Of a stretch of 64,000 nt of DNA, positions 46,607 to 56,875 are shown one piece after another. A program made the translations under genes and the position numbers. The number at the start of each line of letters is the position of its first letter. The stretch's first letter is position 1. The notes under the pieces were generated by a model, which saw only the letters and a program-made list of their open reading frames with translations, did not search any database and had not been told where the DNA came from. Source of the DNA: Blastomonas ursincola (GTDB lineage Bacteria; Pseudomonadota; Alphaproteobacteria; Sphingomonadales; Sphingomonadaceae); assembly GCF_013607875.1 (NCBI RefSeq), contig NZ_VDES01000001.1, positions 124,001-188,000 on the forward strand, in the 5' to 3' direction.

Positions 46607-48028
46607 ATGACACAACGACCGTTACAGCTTCACCCCGACCGCCTCTTTCCGGTCGATCCCGATGTCCGCAGCATCACCCGGCGGCTTTACGAAAGCGTGC
46701 GCGATCTGCCGATCATCAGCCCGCACGGCCATACCGACCCGGCCTGGTTCGCCAGCGACGCGCCATTCGAGAACGCGACCGCGCTGCTGCTGCAGCCCGA
46801 CCATTATGTCTTCCGCATGCTTTACAGCCAGGGGATCGATTTGGAGTCTCTTGGGCTGACACCGGTGTCTAAACCCGATGCCCCTGCAGTCGATCCGCGC
46901 GAGGCATGGCGCATCCTTGCCAGCCACTATCACCTGTTCCGCGGCACGCCTTCACGCATCTGGCTCGACTGGGTGTTTGCCGAGGCCTTCGGCCTGGATG
47001 TCCAGCTCGATGCCGAAACGGCGGATCACTATTACGACCATATTACCGGACAGCTCGCCACCCCGGCCTTTCGCCCGCGCGCACTGTTCGAGCGGTACCG
47101 GATCGAGGTCATCACGACGACCGAGTCGCCGATCGACACGCTCGAGCATCACCAGGCCATTGCAGCGAGCGGTTGGCAGGGCCGAGTACTCACTGCCTAT
47201 CGTCCCGACCCGGTGGTCGATCCCGAGTTCGAGGGCTTTGCGGACAATCTGGCACGCTTCGGCGAACTGACCGGCGAGGACGTGTTCAGCTGGTCGGGCT
47301 ATCTCGCCGCGCACCGCAAGCGCCGCGCGTTCTTCGCGCAGCATGGCGCGACCTCGACCGACCACGGCCACCCGACCGCACAGACGGCGGACCTGCCGCG
47401 CGACGAGGCCGAGGCGCTGTTCGCACGCGTGATCCGCCCGGATGTGACCCCCGGCGAAGCCGAGCTGTTCCGCGCGCAGATGCTCACCGAAATGGCGACG
47501 ATGAGCGCCGAGGATGGCCTCGTGATGCAGATCCATCCCGGCGCCTTCCGCAACCACAATCCGGCGGTATTCGCGCGCTTCGGGCGCGACAAGGGCGCCG
47601 ACATGCCCAGCCGCACCGATTACGTGAACGCATTGCGCCCGTTGCTGGCGCGGCACGGCAACAATCCGGACCTGACCATCATTCTCTTCACGCTCGACGA
47701 ATCGGTCTATGCACGCGAGCTGGCACCGCTGGCGGGCCATTATCCGGCGCTCAAGCTGGGCCCGGCCTGGTGGTTCCACGACAGCCCCGAGGGCATGCGC
47801 CGTTTCCGCCATGCGATGACCGAGACCGCCGGCTTCTACAACACTGTCGGTTTCAACGACGATACCCGCGCGTTCCTCTCGATCCCGGCGCGGCACGATG
47901 TCGCGCGGCGGATCGATTGCGGCTTCCTGGCACAGCTGGTCGCGGAGCACCGCATCGAGGAATGGGAGGCGGCGGAGCTGGCCCAGGAGCTCAGCTACAA
48001 TCTCGCCAAAAAGGCCTACAAGCTGTGA
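46607..48028 (+). CDS. uxaC: Glucuronate isomerase
   Basis: 473 residues, amidohydrolase-like uronate isomerase family. It converts D-glucuronate to D-fructuronate (and galacturonate to tagaturonate). Conserved parts include the HxH metal motif ISPHGHTDPAWF, EVITTTESPIDTLEHHQAI, MQIHPGAFRNHNP and the C-terminal GGx-like block FNDDTRAFLSIPARHDVARR. The ATG starts one base after the regulator stop; its stop overlaps the uxuB GTG (GTGA). Length is normal for UxaC. Confidence 0.95.
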   Translation: MTQRPLQLHPDRLFPVDPDVRSITRRLYESVRDLPIISPHGHTDPAWFASDAPFENATALLLQPDHYVFRMLYSQGIDLESLGLTPVSKPDAPAVDPREAWRILASHYHLFRGTPSRIWLDWVFAEAFGLDVQLDAETADHYYDHITGQLATPAFRPRALFERYRIEVITTTESPIDTLEHHQAIAASGWQGRVLTAYRPDPVVDPEFEGFADNLARFGELTGEDVFSWSGYLAAHRKRRAFFAQHGATSTDHGHPTAQTADLPRDEAEALFARVIRPDVTPGEAELFRAQMLTEMATMSAEDGLVMQIHPGAFRNHNPAVFARFGRDKGADMPSRTDYVNALRPLLARHGNNPDLTIILFTLDESVYARELAPLAGHYPALKLGPAWWFHDSPEGMRRFRHAMTETAGFYNTVGFNDDTRAFLSIPARHDVARRIDCGFLAQLVAEHRIEEWEAAELAQELSYNLAKKAYKL

Positions 48029-49425
48029 GGCTGGGCCGCGAGACGGCGGCGCAGCTGGCCGCGAGTGTCGAGCGCCCCGGCTATGACCCGGCAGCGCAGA
48101 AATGCGGCATCGTCCATTTCGGAATCGGCGCATTCCACCGGGCGCATCAGGCTGCCTATACCGACGCGGCGATGGCGGCAGGCGATCGCGACTGGCGCAT
48201 TATCGGCGTGTCGCTGCGCTCGGGCGATGTGGCAGCACAGCTCAACCCGCAGGACGGGCTTTACACGCTGGTCGAGCGGTCATCCGATGCGGTGGCGATG
48301 CGGCTGATCGGCTCGGTCGCCCGGGTCATCGTCGCGCCCGAAGCGCCGGATGACGTCATCGCCGCGATCGCGAGCCCGGACACGCATATCGTCAGCTTCA
48401 CCGTGACCGAGAAAGGCTATGTCCGCCGCGCCGACGGGTCGCTCGATACCGACAATTCCGCTCTGGCATCCGATCTGTCCGGCGCCGTGCCACGCACGAT
48501 CTACGGCTTTCTCGCCGCAGGTCTTGCCCGGCGCAGGGCAGCGGGCCTTCCGGGGCTGACGCTGCTCAGCTGCGACAATCTCGCCGACAATGGCCGCCAG
48601 CTCAGGCTGTTGATGCGCGCCTATCTCGAGGCGACCGATCCAACGCTGGCCGACTGGTTCAACGCACATTGCCGCTGCCCCGCGACGATGATCGACCGGA
48701 TCGTGCCCGCGATGACGATGGAGGACCGCGCCTGGGTCGCCGGAGAGATCGGTCTCGAGGACGAGGGCGCGATCATCACCGAGCCGTTCACCCAATGGGT
48801 GATCGAGGACGATTTCGCCGGCCCGCGCCCGCGCTGGGAGGCTGTCGGCGCGCAGCTGGTCGATGACGTTCGTCCCTATGAGGCGGCGAAGCTGCGCATG
48901 CTCAACGGCGCGCATTCCGCGCTCGCCTATCTGGGGCTCGATGCGGGGCATGAATTCGTCCACCAGGCCGTCGCAGACCTGGCGATCCGCCCGGTGATCG
49001 AGACGATCATGCGCGAAGAAGCAGCCGCGACGCTCGAACCGGCGAGCGGCATCGACACGGTCGCCTATGCGGGCAGCCTGCTAGACCGTTTCGCCAACAG
49101 CGCGCTCCAGCACAAATTGATGCAGATCGCGATGGATGGATCACAAAAGATTCCGCAGCGCTGGCTCGAACCGCTGGCGACCAGCCAGGCGGCGGGACGT
49201 TCGAGTCCGGCCACGTTGCAGGCGCTGGCAGCCTGGATACGCCATGTGCGCGGCGATCGACGCGCGGTGGACGATCCGCAGGCACAGGCTCTGGGGGCGC
49301 TATGGCAGGCGCATGGCAGGGAAGGCATTGCCGAGGCGCTGTTCGGCGCGAATGGGATGTTCACTGCGACCTGGCAAGCGGCGGCTACGGATCTGGAATA
49401 TCTCAGCAAGCAACTGCGCCAATAG
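48025..49425 (+). CDS. uxuB: Fructuronate reductase (mannitol dehydrogenase family)
   Basis: 466 residues of the long-chain polyol/mannitol dehydrogenase family, reducing fructuronate to D-mannonate with NADH. The nucleotide-binding start is CGIVHFGIGAFHRAHQAAY; the catalytic K-x4-N-x2-H motif is AAKLRMLNGAHSALAYLG. NLADNGRQLRLLMRAYLE and AIITEPFTQWVIEDDFAG also fit the family. UxuB is chosen over mannitol dehydrogenase because uxaC precedes it directly (GTGA overlap) and manD supplies the next step. The start codon is GTG. Confidence 0.9.
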   Translation: MRLGRETAAQLAASVERPGYDPAAQKCGIVHFGIGAFHRAHQAAYTDAAMAAGDRDWRIIGVSLRSGDVAAQLNPQDGLYTLVERSSDAVAMRLIGSVARVIVAPEAPDDVIAAIASPDTHIVSFTVTEKGYVRRADGSLDTDNSALASDLSGAVPRTIYGFLAAGLARRRAAGLPGLTLLSCDNLADNGRQLRLLMRAYLEATDPTLADWFNAHCRCPATMIDRIVPAMTMEDRAWVAGEIGLEDEGAIITEPFTQWVIEDDFAGPRPRWEAVGAQLVDDVRPYEAAKLRMLNGAHSALAYLGLDAGHEFVHQAVADLAIRPVIETIMREEAAATLEPASGIDTVAYAGSLLDRFANSALQHKLMQIAMDGSQKIPQRWLEPLATSQAAGRSSPATLQALAAWIRHVRGDRRAVDDPQAQALGALWQAHGREGIAEALFGANGMFTATWQAAATDLEYLSKQLRQ

Positions 49426-49432
49426 ACAGAGA

Positions 49433-49467
49433 GGGCCGCCAGCCGTTCAACGGTTGGCGGCCCTTTT
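49433..49467 (+). terminator. Rho-independent terminator after uxuB
   Basis: GGGCCGCCAGCCGTT pairs with AACGGTTGGCGGCCC (one G-T pair) almost without a loop, followed by four Ts. It ends the gntR-uxaC-uxuB transcript just before the convergent receptor gene. Confidence 0.85.
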
Positions 49468-49478
49468 CCTCTGGCCGA

Positions 49479-51743
49479 TCAGAAGCCGAAGCGGGCGCGG
49501 ATGCCGAAGAAGCGGCTGGCGTTGCGCGGAATCTGCTGCAGCAGGATGAATGGATCGACGCGCGTCGAGGTATCGTCGATGATCTGCGTCACGTAATCCT
49601 GATCGAACAGATTATTGACGAACAGGCTGACCTGCCAGTTCTTGTCATCGCCCTGCAGACCGATCGAGGCATTGGCGAGACCATAAGCCGGCTGCTTCGT
49701 CCGCGGATTGTTGCCGATGTCGAAATTGACACCGCTCTGCCAGGTGTAATTGCCGTTGAGCACCAGCTCGACATCCCCGAAAATCGGCTTTTCGTAGATC
49801 AGGCCGACATTGAACTTGAAGTCGGGCGAATTGTTGAGCTGCTTGCCCGCCAGGTCCTGCGAGAACAGGCCGCTTGCCGGATTGCGGACGCATCCTTGTG
49901 CCACGGTCTGGCCAAAATAGCAGTTCGCGCCGGAAAATTCCTTGATCTGCGCATCGACATAGGCGCCCGACGCAAACACGGTGAGGCCATCGGTCGGCCG
50001 GATCGAGCTTTCCAGCTCGATACCCCGGGTGCGCAGCTTGCCGACATTGACCAACTCGAACTGCGGAACGATCAGCTCGTTGTTGATGCCCTGCGCCTGG
50101 AAATCATCGTAATCGACCCAGAAGCCGACCAGCTGAAACTGCGCCTTGCCGTCAAGCGCATCGCCCTTGAGGCCTATTTCATAGGCGACGCTGCTTTCCG
50201 ACCGGATCGGATTGTCGGCACGGCGCTGGTTGAAGCCCGAAGAAATGTCATAGGCCTGCCCCTTGTATCCGGTCGCGACCGAAGCGAAGGCCATGATCCC
50301 GCTGTCGAAAAAGTGCTGGAGCGACAGCTTTCCGGTAAAGGCCGTGTCCGAATCCGATCCCCGGAAAATGCCTGGTATCGCCGTCCGATTGTCCTGGAAG
50401 AAGACGTCGATCTTCTCGTAGTTCAGGCGCGCGCCCAGCGACACCAAAGTCTTGGGCGAGATGTCATAGCCCAGCTGGGCAAAGGCAGCATAGTTGCGGA
50501 CCGACGCGTTGGAATCCCAATTCTGACGCAGCGGCGGGGTATTCGGGGCAAGGCGGACAAAGCTCCTGTCGGTATCACCATCCGCAATATAGACCCCCAG
50601 AATATAGTCGAAATCGCCATCGGTCGGCGAGGTCAGCCGCAGCTCCTGCGTGACGGTGCGGGTATCGTAGACGGAATCCTGGAAACTGTCCCGGATCGGC
50701 TGAAGATCCTGGTCATTCTGCGCCCGATATTTCCAGGACTGATAGCTGGTTATCGAGGTGAGCGTGGCAAAGTCGAGATCGAGGCTGAACCGGCTCGACA
50801 GAAGCAACTGCTTGGAATCGTTGACCGCCTCGTCGTTGATGCGAAGCCTGCGATTGGTCGGACCAGGCGTGATGCCGGTAAGGTCCAGCTGGCGGTTCGC
50901 CGGTGTTCCATCGGCGCGCGTCCGGGTAACCTGACGAAAGGTATTGTCGCCACCATTGTCGAAGAATTCACTGTAATCCGCAGTGAGCTGAATCTGGGCC
51001 CGGCCGACCTCGTAATCGAACCGACCGCGCAGCCCCCAGGATTCCTCCTGCCCGATCATGTTGCCGGTGAAGGTGTTGCGCAGAAAGCCGTCGAAATTGT
51101 TATAGAAGCTGGAAATACGGAAGCCGCCATTTTCATCAACCGGCCCCGAGATGACGCCTTGGACACGGAACTCCTCATCATCGGTGAGCGAGGCCTCGAC
51201 AAAGCCGGTCAGTTCATTCGCAGGCGCCTGCGAGACGATGCTGATCACGCCGGCCGATGCACTCTTGCCGAACAGGGTGCCCTGCGGACCGCGCAGCACC
51301 TCGATCCGCGCAACATCGGCAAAGTTGCTGAGCGCCTGTCCGGGGAGAAGCAGCGGAACGTCATCGATCATCACCAGCACGGCGGGCTCGGCAGCGGTCG
51401 AAAAGCTGAACGTGCCGATGCCACGCAGGAAGATCGGGTTCTGGTTGCGATTGCCACTGGTGGTGATGGTCAATGACGGAGAGATCGCGGTCAATTCGGT
51501 AAACCGGTCGACCTGGGCCGCCTGAAGAACGTCCTGCCCGACAGCGGAAATGGCCGCCGGCACATCAAGGATATTCTGATCGCGTTTCTGCGCGCTGACG
51601 ATGATGACATTGTCATCGCTACTCGCTTCTTCGGTCGCGTCGGCGTCCTGCGCGTAGCTGCTCGAGGAAAAGGCAATCGCCACGGACATGAGAGCGATGG
51701 CGGCGCGCGATGCGTGGATGCCAAACGGCCTTGCTGCAGACAT
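49479..51743 (-). CDS. TonB-dependent outer-membrane receptor of the hexuronate locus
   Basis: 754 residues: signal peptide (about 1-32, cleavage after SYAQ), a TonB-box-like region (NVIIVSAQKRDQNILDVPA), the plug domain (FLRGIGTFSFSTAAEPAV, IEVLRGPQGTLFGKSASAGV) and a 22-strand barrel ending RFFGIRARFGF. VSAQKR and DVPAAISAV are typical of sphingomonad TonB receptors that import carbohydrates or aromatics. The start at 51743 follows GGGAGG. It lies tail to tail with uxuB and has an operator-like palindrome 23 bases before its start, so its ligand is probably a glucuronide oligosaccharide; that is inference. Confidence 0.9.
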   Translation of the reverse strand: MSAARPFGIHASRAAIALMSVAIAFSSSSYAQDADATEEASSDDNVIIVSAQKRDQNILDVPAAISAVGQDVLQAAQVDRFTELTAISPSLTITTSGNRNQNPIFLRGIGTFSFSTAAEPAVLVMIDDVPLLLPGQALSNFADVARIEVLRGPQGTLFGKSASAGVISIVSQAPANELTGFVEASLTDDEEFRVQGVISGPVDENGGFRISSFYNNFDGFLRNTFTGNMIGQEESWGLRGRFDYEVGRAQIQLTADYSEFFDNGGDNTFRQVTRTRADGTPANRQLDLTGITPGPTNRRLRINDEAVNDSKQLLLSSRFSLDLDFATLTSITSYQSWKYRAQNDQDLQPIRDSFQDSVYDTRTVTQELRLTSPTDGDFDYILGVYIADGDTDRSFVRLAPNTPPLRQNWDSNASVRNYAAFAQLGYDISPKTLVSLGARLNYEKIDVFFQDNRTAIPGIFRGSDSDTAFTGKLSLQHFFDSGIMAFASVATGYKGQAYDISSGFNQRRADNPIRSESSVAYEIGLKGDALDGKAQFQLVGFWVDYDDFQAQGINNELIVPQFELVNVGKLRTRGIELESSIRPTDGLTVFASGAYVDAQIKEFSGANCYFGQTVAQGCVRNPASGLFSQDLAGKQLNNSPDFKFNVGLIYEKPIFGDVELVLNGNYTWQSGVNFDIGNNPRTKQPAYGLANASIGLQGDDKNWQVSLFVNNLFDQDYVTQIIDDTSTRVDPFILLQQIPRNASRFFGIRARFGF

Positions 51744-52122
51744 CAGAAATCCTCCCTGTTTTTCATTGGTATTGCCAATTTGCATAGCTGGCCAGGCCAT
51801 GCAAATCCAAATGTTGCATCGAATCCCATCAATCCACTTGATGGATGCTGCACTACACCGGTTGAGTGAAGAGCCGGGACAGGACCTTTTTTGCCCGCAT
51901 TTGTGCCATGCTCGCTATCGGGACCGCCTGAATCGCGCCACCCCATCCTCGCTCGATCAATCAGGATCGATCAGGCGTTTCCTCAGGAATCAGGGCGCTG
52001 TGATAGGACCGATCTCGGCGCGGTTTCACCCGCTCGTAGCCACCCGATGTTGCAGACCAGGCACTGCGGTCATGATCATTGGTCAAGCCACTTACCGGCG
52101 TCACGGATTGATATGCCTACGC
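51744..52122. other. About 380-base intergenic region holding receptor control elements
   Basis: It contains the operator-like palindrome at 51766-51778, the inverted repeat TTTGCAT/ATGCAAA (51779-51785 and 51799-51805) and a second one, CCATCAA-TCCAC-TTGATGG (51826-51844). The remainder up to the terminator at 52123 has no open frame with a ribosome site and believable codon use. Confidence 0.5.
51766..51778. promoter_or_regulatory. GntR-type operator upstream of the TonB receptor
   Basis: TTGGTATTGCCAA matches TTGGT-N3-ACCAA with a single A-to-G change and is itself symmetrical (ATTGG-N5-CCAAT). It is 23 bases before the receptor start and links that gene to the hexuronate regulon. Confidence 0.6.
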
Positions 52123-52156
52123 AAAAAAGGGGCCGGACTTTTGCAAGCCCGGCCCC
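52123..52156 (-). terminator. Rho-independent terminator of the chemoreceptor gene
   Basis: Read leftward, GGGGCCGG and CCGGCCCC form a stem around a 12-base loop, followed by six Ts. It lies 33 bases past the chemoreceptor stop. Confidence 0.85.
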
Positions 52157-52188
52157 TCCTCCCGTTTCATGCGCATATCAGCGGTTCG

Positions 52189-54024
52189 TCAGAACTCGCT
52201 CCAGTCGTCGTCATCGACCGCAGGGCTGAGCGCCAGATTGCCGCTCGTGCGCGGAATCGGGCGCGGCTTGGCGACCGGTCGGCTGAAGCCACCCGAGCTT
52301 GCCGGCGCCGCCGCACGGCCGTGCGTGGTCTTCAGGCGGAAGCGGCCGACCAGCGAGGCGAGCTCGTCGGCTTCCGATGCCAGCGTGCGCGCAGCTGCGG
52401 TGGTTTCCTCCACCATCGCGGCGTTCTGCTGCGTCATCTTGTCCATGTCGCCGACCGACGTGTTGACGCTGCGCAGGTTCGACGACTGGGTTTCCGCGCC
52501 TTCGGCAATTTCTGCGACCATGCGGCTCACATCGCCGATGCGGCCCATGATGCGGTCGAACATCTTGCCGGTCTCCGCGACCAGGCTGACGCCTTCCTGC
52601 ACCTGCTCGCTCGAGGCGGTGATCAGCGCCTTGATGTCCTTGGCGGCATCGGCGGAGCGCTGGGCGAGGCTGCGAACCTCGTTGGCGACGACCGCAAAGC
52701 CCTTGCCCGATTCACCCGCACGCGCAGCCTCGACCCCGGCATTGAGCGCCAGCAGATTGGTCTGGAAAGCGATGCTGTCGATGACGTTGATGATCTGGCC
52801 GATCTCCTGCGAACTGCGCTCGATCGCATCCATCGCGCTCACCGCCTTGTCGACGACCTGGCCGCCTTCATTGGCATCCTTGTGCACGGTGTCGATCTCG
52901 ATCCGTGCCGTCTTGGCGCTGCTGGCGGACTCGCTGACCATGCCGGTCACCTTGTCCATCGCGCTGGCCGCACCTTCGAGGCTGGCCGCCTGCTGCTCGG
53001 TGCGCTGCGACAGATCCTCGGACGCCGCACGGATTTCGCCGGCGCCGTTGTGCACGCTCTGCGCCGAGCTGGCGACGCTCGACAGGCTGGTTTCCAGCCC
53101 CTCGACCGTGCGGTTGAAGGTCATGCGCAGACCGTCATAATTGGCCGCAAAAGGCTCGGTGATCTGATAGGTCATGTCGCCCGAAGCGAGCGCCTCCAGG
53201 CCCTTGCCGAGCGCGGTGACGACATTGGCCTGATCCTGGTCGGCGCGCGCCTTGGCGACGGCGGCATCGCGGAACACCACGACGGCACGGGCCATGTCGC
53301 CCAGCTCGTCCGAACGGTTCACGTCGACATCGATGGCGTTCTTGCCCGCCGCCAGGCTCGCCATGGCGTCGGTAAGACGGGTGATCGGCAGCGCGATGGC
53401 GCGGCTCAGCGCAACCGCAAGACCAATAGCGATACCGATCAGCGCGATACCCCCGATGACCAGCGCGACGGTTGCTGAGGTCAGCGCCGAATCCTGCCGC
53501 GCGGAGTTCCGCTCGATCGAAGCCAGCTCGGCGTCGCGAATGTCGCGCAGCGGCAGCACCGCCTTGCTCACCAGCACGGCCTTGCCGGCGTTGCGCACCG
53601 CTTCGACCGCAGCCTCGCCGCGGCCCTGCTGGGTCCACTTGATGAGCTTGTCGCCCCAGTTCTTGCGCCAGGCCAGCGTTTCGCTGCGCGCCTCTTCCAG
53701 CAGCTTCAGATGCGCCGGGTTGACGATCAGCGTTTCCAGTTCCTTGGCGGCGGCGTCATACTCGTCGCGGCCCTCGTAATAGGATTTCAGATAGCTCTCG
53801 TCACCCGTCACCAGATAGCCGCGAAACTGGCTGTTCTGCCGGAGCAGCGAGGTCTCAAGCACCTGGACCTTGCCGTAGATGAGCTGCGAATGATTGTTCT
53901 GCTCCGTCGATGACTGGATCATCCACAGATTGACGGCGAAGACGATCATCATCAGCGCAGCCGAGCTGCAGATCATCAGGAAGGACAGGCTGAGCTTCCG
54001 TGGAATGTTCAGTTTGTTCAGCAT
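52189..54024 (-). CDS. Methyl-accepting chemotaxis protein with a CheR/CheB-tether tail
   Basis: 611 residues: first membrane helix (about 10-35), a periplasmic helical sensor ([20 protein letters not shown] then [25 protein letters not shown]3-like), second helix (about 175-205), HAMP, and a cytoplasmic signalling coil with the conserved hairpin [20 protein letters not shown]. The last five residues are DWSEF, fitting the xWxxF pentapeptide that docks CheR/CheB. The ATG at 54024 has AAAGG upstream; a TTG two codons earlier is less likely. The ligand is unknown. It lies between TonB receptor genes, with no other che gene in the window. Confidence 0.9.
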   Translation of the reverse strand: MLNKLNIPRKLSLSFLMICSSAALMMIVFAVNLWMIQSSTEQNNHSQLIYGKVQVLETSLLRQNSQFRGYLVTGDESYLKSYYEGRDEYDAAAKELETLIVNPAHLKLLEEARSETLAWRKNWGDKLIKWTQQGRGEAAVEAVRNAGKAVLVSKAVLPLRDIRDAELASIERNSARQDSALTSATVALVIGGIALIGIAIGLAVALSRAIALPITRLTDAMASLAAGKNAIDVDVNRSDELGDMARAVVVFRDAAVAKARADQDQANVVTALGKGLEALASGDMTYQITEPFAANYDGLRMTFNRTVEGLETSLSSVASSAQSVHNGAGEIRAASEDLSQRTEQQAASLEGAASAMDKVTGMVSESASSAKTARIEIDTVHKDANEGGQVVDKAVSAMDAIERSSQEIGQIINVIDSIAFQTNLLALNAGVEAARAGESGKGFAVVANEVRSLAQRSADAAKDIKALITASSEQVQEGVSLVAETGKMFDRIMGRIGDVSRMVAEIAEGAETQSSNLRSVNTSVGDMDKMTQQNAAMVEETTAAARTLASEADELASLVGRFRLKTTHGRAAAPASSGGFSRPVAKPRPIPRTSGNLALSPAVDDDDWSEF

Positions 54025-54121
54025 GATCAAGCCTTTGTGGTCCAGGTGGTATGGGCGCCCGCCCCGGGGCGCCGGAACAGCCGGAATGCGGCTGGTGCGA
54101 TGTCCCGAGGCAGGCCGCGCA

Positions 54122-56608
54122 TCAGAAGAAGAACCTTGCAGATGCCGACACGGTGCGGCCGTACATGGTGCGTCCCATCACGACCCCCGCTGCCGGAATG
54201 GCGCCTTCGGACACGCCGGTAATCGCGCGCTCGTTCAACAGGTTGCTGGCGTTCACGCTGAATTCCAGCCGCTCCATCGGACGGAACTGGGCAAACGCGC
54301 CTACCGTGGTGAAGGCAGGCAGACGGAGCAGGTTGACGTCCTGCGCAAAGCTGCCGGTCTGTCCGATCACGTTGAATCCGACCGAGAACATGTCGCTGTC
54401 GAATTGCGGACGGATTCCGTAGAGCAGCTTGGGCTGACCGCGCGGAATGTTACCGACGATCGTCGGGGTTTCTGCAGCATCGATCTCCGCCTCGGTATAG
54501 GTGGCGTGCGCCGTAACGCTGAACGGACCGCGGCGGATGCCGCCCTCGAACTCCAGACCATAGGCCTTGTACGAACGCGCGACCGTGGCGAGTTCAGCCA
54601 GACCGGTCGTGGCATTCGTGCGCAGCTGCGAGTTGGTCTCGTCGGTCAGCGCATAGAAGCCGGTCAGGTTGAGGAAGATGCCGTCCTTGCGATATTTCAG
54701 GCCCAGTTCTGCCTGGCGCAGCACGTCATGCCCCGCAACGCTGTTGACGAGCGCGCCCGTCACGGTGCTGACCGCCGGCGTGAACAGGATCTTGTCCGCC
54801 CCTGCGCGACCGCCGCGGCTGTAGCGCGCGAAGATCGAGAACGGCTCGGACACGCGATAGTTGGTGCTCAGCGAGTACGAGACATAATCATGGTTGTAGT
54901 TGACCGGGAAGGTCACGTTGTTGGGGATGAACGCAACGCGGCTTTCCGGCACGGAAATCACGCCATTGCCGTTCATGTCGAACGGACGCGTTCCGGTATC
55001 GTTGATGATGTTGCCGCGGACGCGGACATTGTCCCAGCGGATCGAACCGCCGATGGCAATCTTGCCCTTGGCGAAGTTGAACGAACCGAACGGCGCGGTC
55101 ACCTGATAGGTGAGATCGGTGTTCTTCGAGTTGCCGGCGCCGCCCGCGCTGCCATAGACCAGAATGCCGCCGTCGGTGACGGGGATGCCGGTGGCGGTGC
55201 GCAGGTTGACCGCGACCGACCGACCGCCGCCCACAATGTCCTGCAGGAAGGTGGTGAAGCCGATTTCCGAGACATATTCCTGGCTCGAACGGTACAGGCC
55301 CGCCGTCGTGGTCAGATCACCGCCGCCGACATTCCACACCCGGCTGACGCGCAGGTCGTTGGTCATGTTGCTGACATCGGGAACATCGGAGTCGACGATG
55401 AACGAGACGTTGAGCAGGCCGTTGCCCGACGGGTCGAAGGGCTGGCCGGCGCGCGGACCCGCCGCATAGCTGGCGGTCGCACCCGGGCCGGCGAAGCGGG
55501 TAGCAAATGCTGCCGCCGGTGCCGCTGCCGAGGGGAACAGGATCAGGCTGCGCAGCGACTGGTCGGCATAGCGGAAGCGGTTGGTGACCGACCATTCGCC
55601 CAGGCTGAACTGCGCATCGAAGCCCAGCGACTTGGACTTGGAGTGCGTGCCTTCTGCCAGGGTCTGGCGCGTCGGCGTGCCCGAGGTGCCCAGACGCAGC
55701 GAGTTGGGCAGCAGCGGCGAGACCAGCGAGTCGGTGCGGGTGTCGAGACCGGCGACGTCCGAATAGGACGGATCGGCATTGGTGCCGGTGACGCGCAGCG
55801 GCGTGTTGATGAAGCTGGGTGCCCGATCGTCGAGCAGCTTGGCATAGACGCGGATATAACCGCCATCGAACTGCTTGGTGACGTTGAACTTGACCTGGCC
55901 GCCGCGCATCGAGTTCATGCCGGTTTCGCGCGGACCTTCACCTTCGCGATAGAAACCGCCGACATGGAAGCGCCAGCCATCGCCGAGACGCGCGCCATAA
56001 TCGAAATCGGTGCGATAGCTTTCGAAATCGATGCCGACCGTGCCCATCACCGATCCGCCTTCGACCTCTCCGGTCTTGGAGATCAGGTTGATCACGCCAC
56101 CCGGAGCATTCGAGGCGAAGGTCGATGCCGATCCGCCACGGATCGATTCCACCTGCGCGACATTGAGGTCGGCGCGGATGAAGATGTCCGGCGTGAGGGT
56201 GAGCAGGTCACCGAATTCGAGGACCGGCAGGCCGTCTTCCTGCAGCTGGATGTACTTGGCGCCATCGTTGACGAGCGGCAGGCCGCGCACGGTATAGCTG
56301 TTTCCGCCCTCGCCCGTCGCAGCGTTGACGCGGATGCCGGGAATGTTGCGGAACAGTTCGGCCAGCGATCGCGGCGCGATGGAGATGATGTCGTTTTCCT
56401 TGATCGCGCTGGTCGAGGTCGCGCTGTTCAGACGGTCACGGCCACGTGCCACGCCGGTAGTGACCATATCGCCTTCATCGACGGTGCGGCTCGCCTCCCA
56501 GGCCGTCATCGGCTTGTCTTCCTGGGCCAGGGCCGGCGTGGCCATGGCGACCATCGCGATGGCGACGGCGGCCGTGCAAGTCGAACCGTGATATTTGAAG
56601 AAATTCAT
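54122..56608 (-). CDS. TonB-dependent receptor, copy 1 of a tandem pair
   Basis: 828 residues: signal peptide (cleavage after PALAQ), TonB-box/N-terminal region [20 protein letters not shown], plug with [20 protein letters not shown] and [20 protein letters not shown], then a barrel ending in SARFFF. The [20 protein letters not shown] block is a classical TonB-receptor signature. It is almost the same protein as the one upstream at 56876-59362, differing mainly in extracellular loops (about 290-420 and 520-560). The ligand is unknown; such proteins import siderophores, vitamins or oligosaccharides. The start has GGGG upstream. Confidence 0.9.
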   Translation of the reverse strand: MNFFKYHGSTCTAAVAIAMVAMATPALAQEDKPMTAWEASRTVDEGDMVTTGVARGRDRLNSATSTSAIKENDIISIAPRSLAELFRNIPGIRVNAATGEGGNSYTVRGLPLVNDGAKYIQLQEDGLPVLEFGDLLTLTPDIFIRADLNVAQVESIRGGSASTFASNAPGGVINLISKTGEVEGGSVMGTVGIDFESYRTDFDYGARLGDGWRFHVGGFYREGEGPRETGMNSMRGGQVKFNVTKQFDGGYIRVYAKLLDDRAPSFINTPLRVTGTNADPSYSDVAGLDTRTDSLVSPLLPNSLRLGTSGTPTRQTLAEGTHSKSKSLGFDAQFSLGEWSVTNRFRYADQSLRSLILFPSAAAPAAAFATRFAGPGATASYAAGPRAGQPFDPSGNGLLNVSFIVDSDVPDVSNMTNDLRVSRVWNVGGGDLTTTAGLYRSSQEYVSEIGFTTFLQDIVGGGRSVAVNLRTATGIPVTDGGILVYGSAGGAGNSKNTDLTYQVTAPFGSFNFAKGKIAIGGSIRWDNVRVRGNIINDTGTRPFDMNGNGVISVPESRVAFIPNNVTFPVNYNHDYVSYSLSTNYRVSEPFSIFARYSRGGRAGADKILFTPAVSTVTGALVNSVAGHDVLRQAELGLKYRKDGIFLNLTGFYALTDETNSQLRTNATTGLAELATVARSYKAYGLEFEGGIRRGPFSVTAHATYTEAEIDAAETPTIVGNIPRGQPKLLYGIRPQFDSDMFSVGFNVIGQTGSFAQDVNLLRLPAFTTVGAFAQFRPMERLEFSVNASNLLNERAITGVSEGAIPAAGVVMGRTMYGRTVSASARFFF

Positions 56609-56875
56609 GAATTGCCCCTGCTGTAAAACACTTTCCCAACCGGCCTATTTGATTCCAATTAAAGCGTGGTTAACGCCGATTGACCAAGTTGCCGGGAAAT
56701 GTTGTCTGACGCGAAACGCCCGAAAATCAGGGGTTTCCGCGAGCCCCTTGCGCGCCTGACACAGCGCGGCGCCCGCGACGCTTAACAGCCCCGCGAGCGC
56801 CACAAACTTGTCGCCGGCTGCCCCCTGCCGCTGGCGACTTGCCAGCAGACAAGGGACGAGCCGTCAGCGCACCGA

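Noticed and set aside
49302-51476. A plus-strand open frame of about 724 codons opposite the hexuronate-locus TonB receptor
   Set aside because: Antisense to a complete receptor gene and running straight through the uxuB terminator; no ribosome site or domain.
53894-56626. A plus-strand open frame of about 910 codons opposite the chemoreceptor start and TonB receptor copy 1
   Set aside because: It is antisense to a clear TonB receptor, is very rich in Arg and Ala with no recognisable domain, and results from GC-rich third positions that remove stop codons on the other strand.
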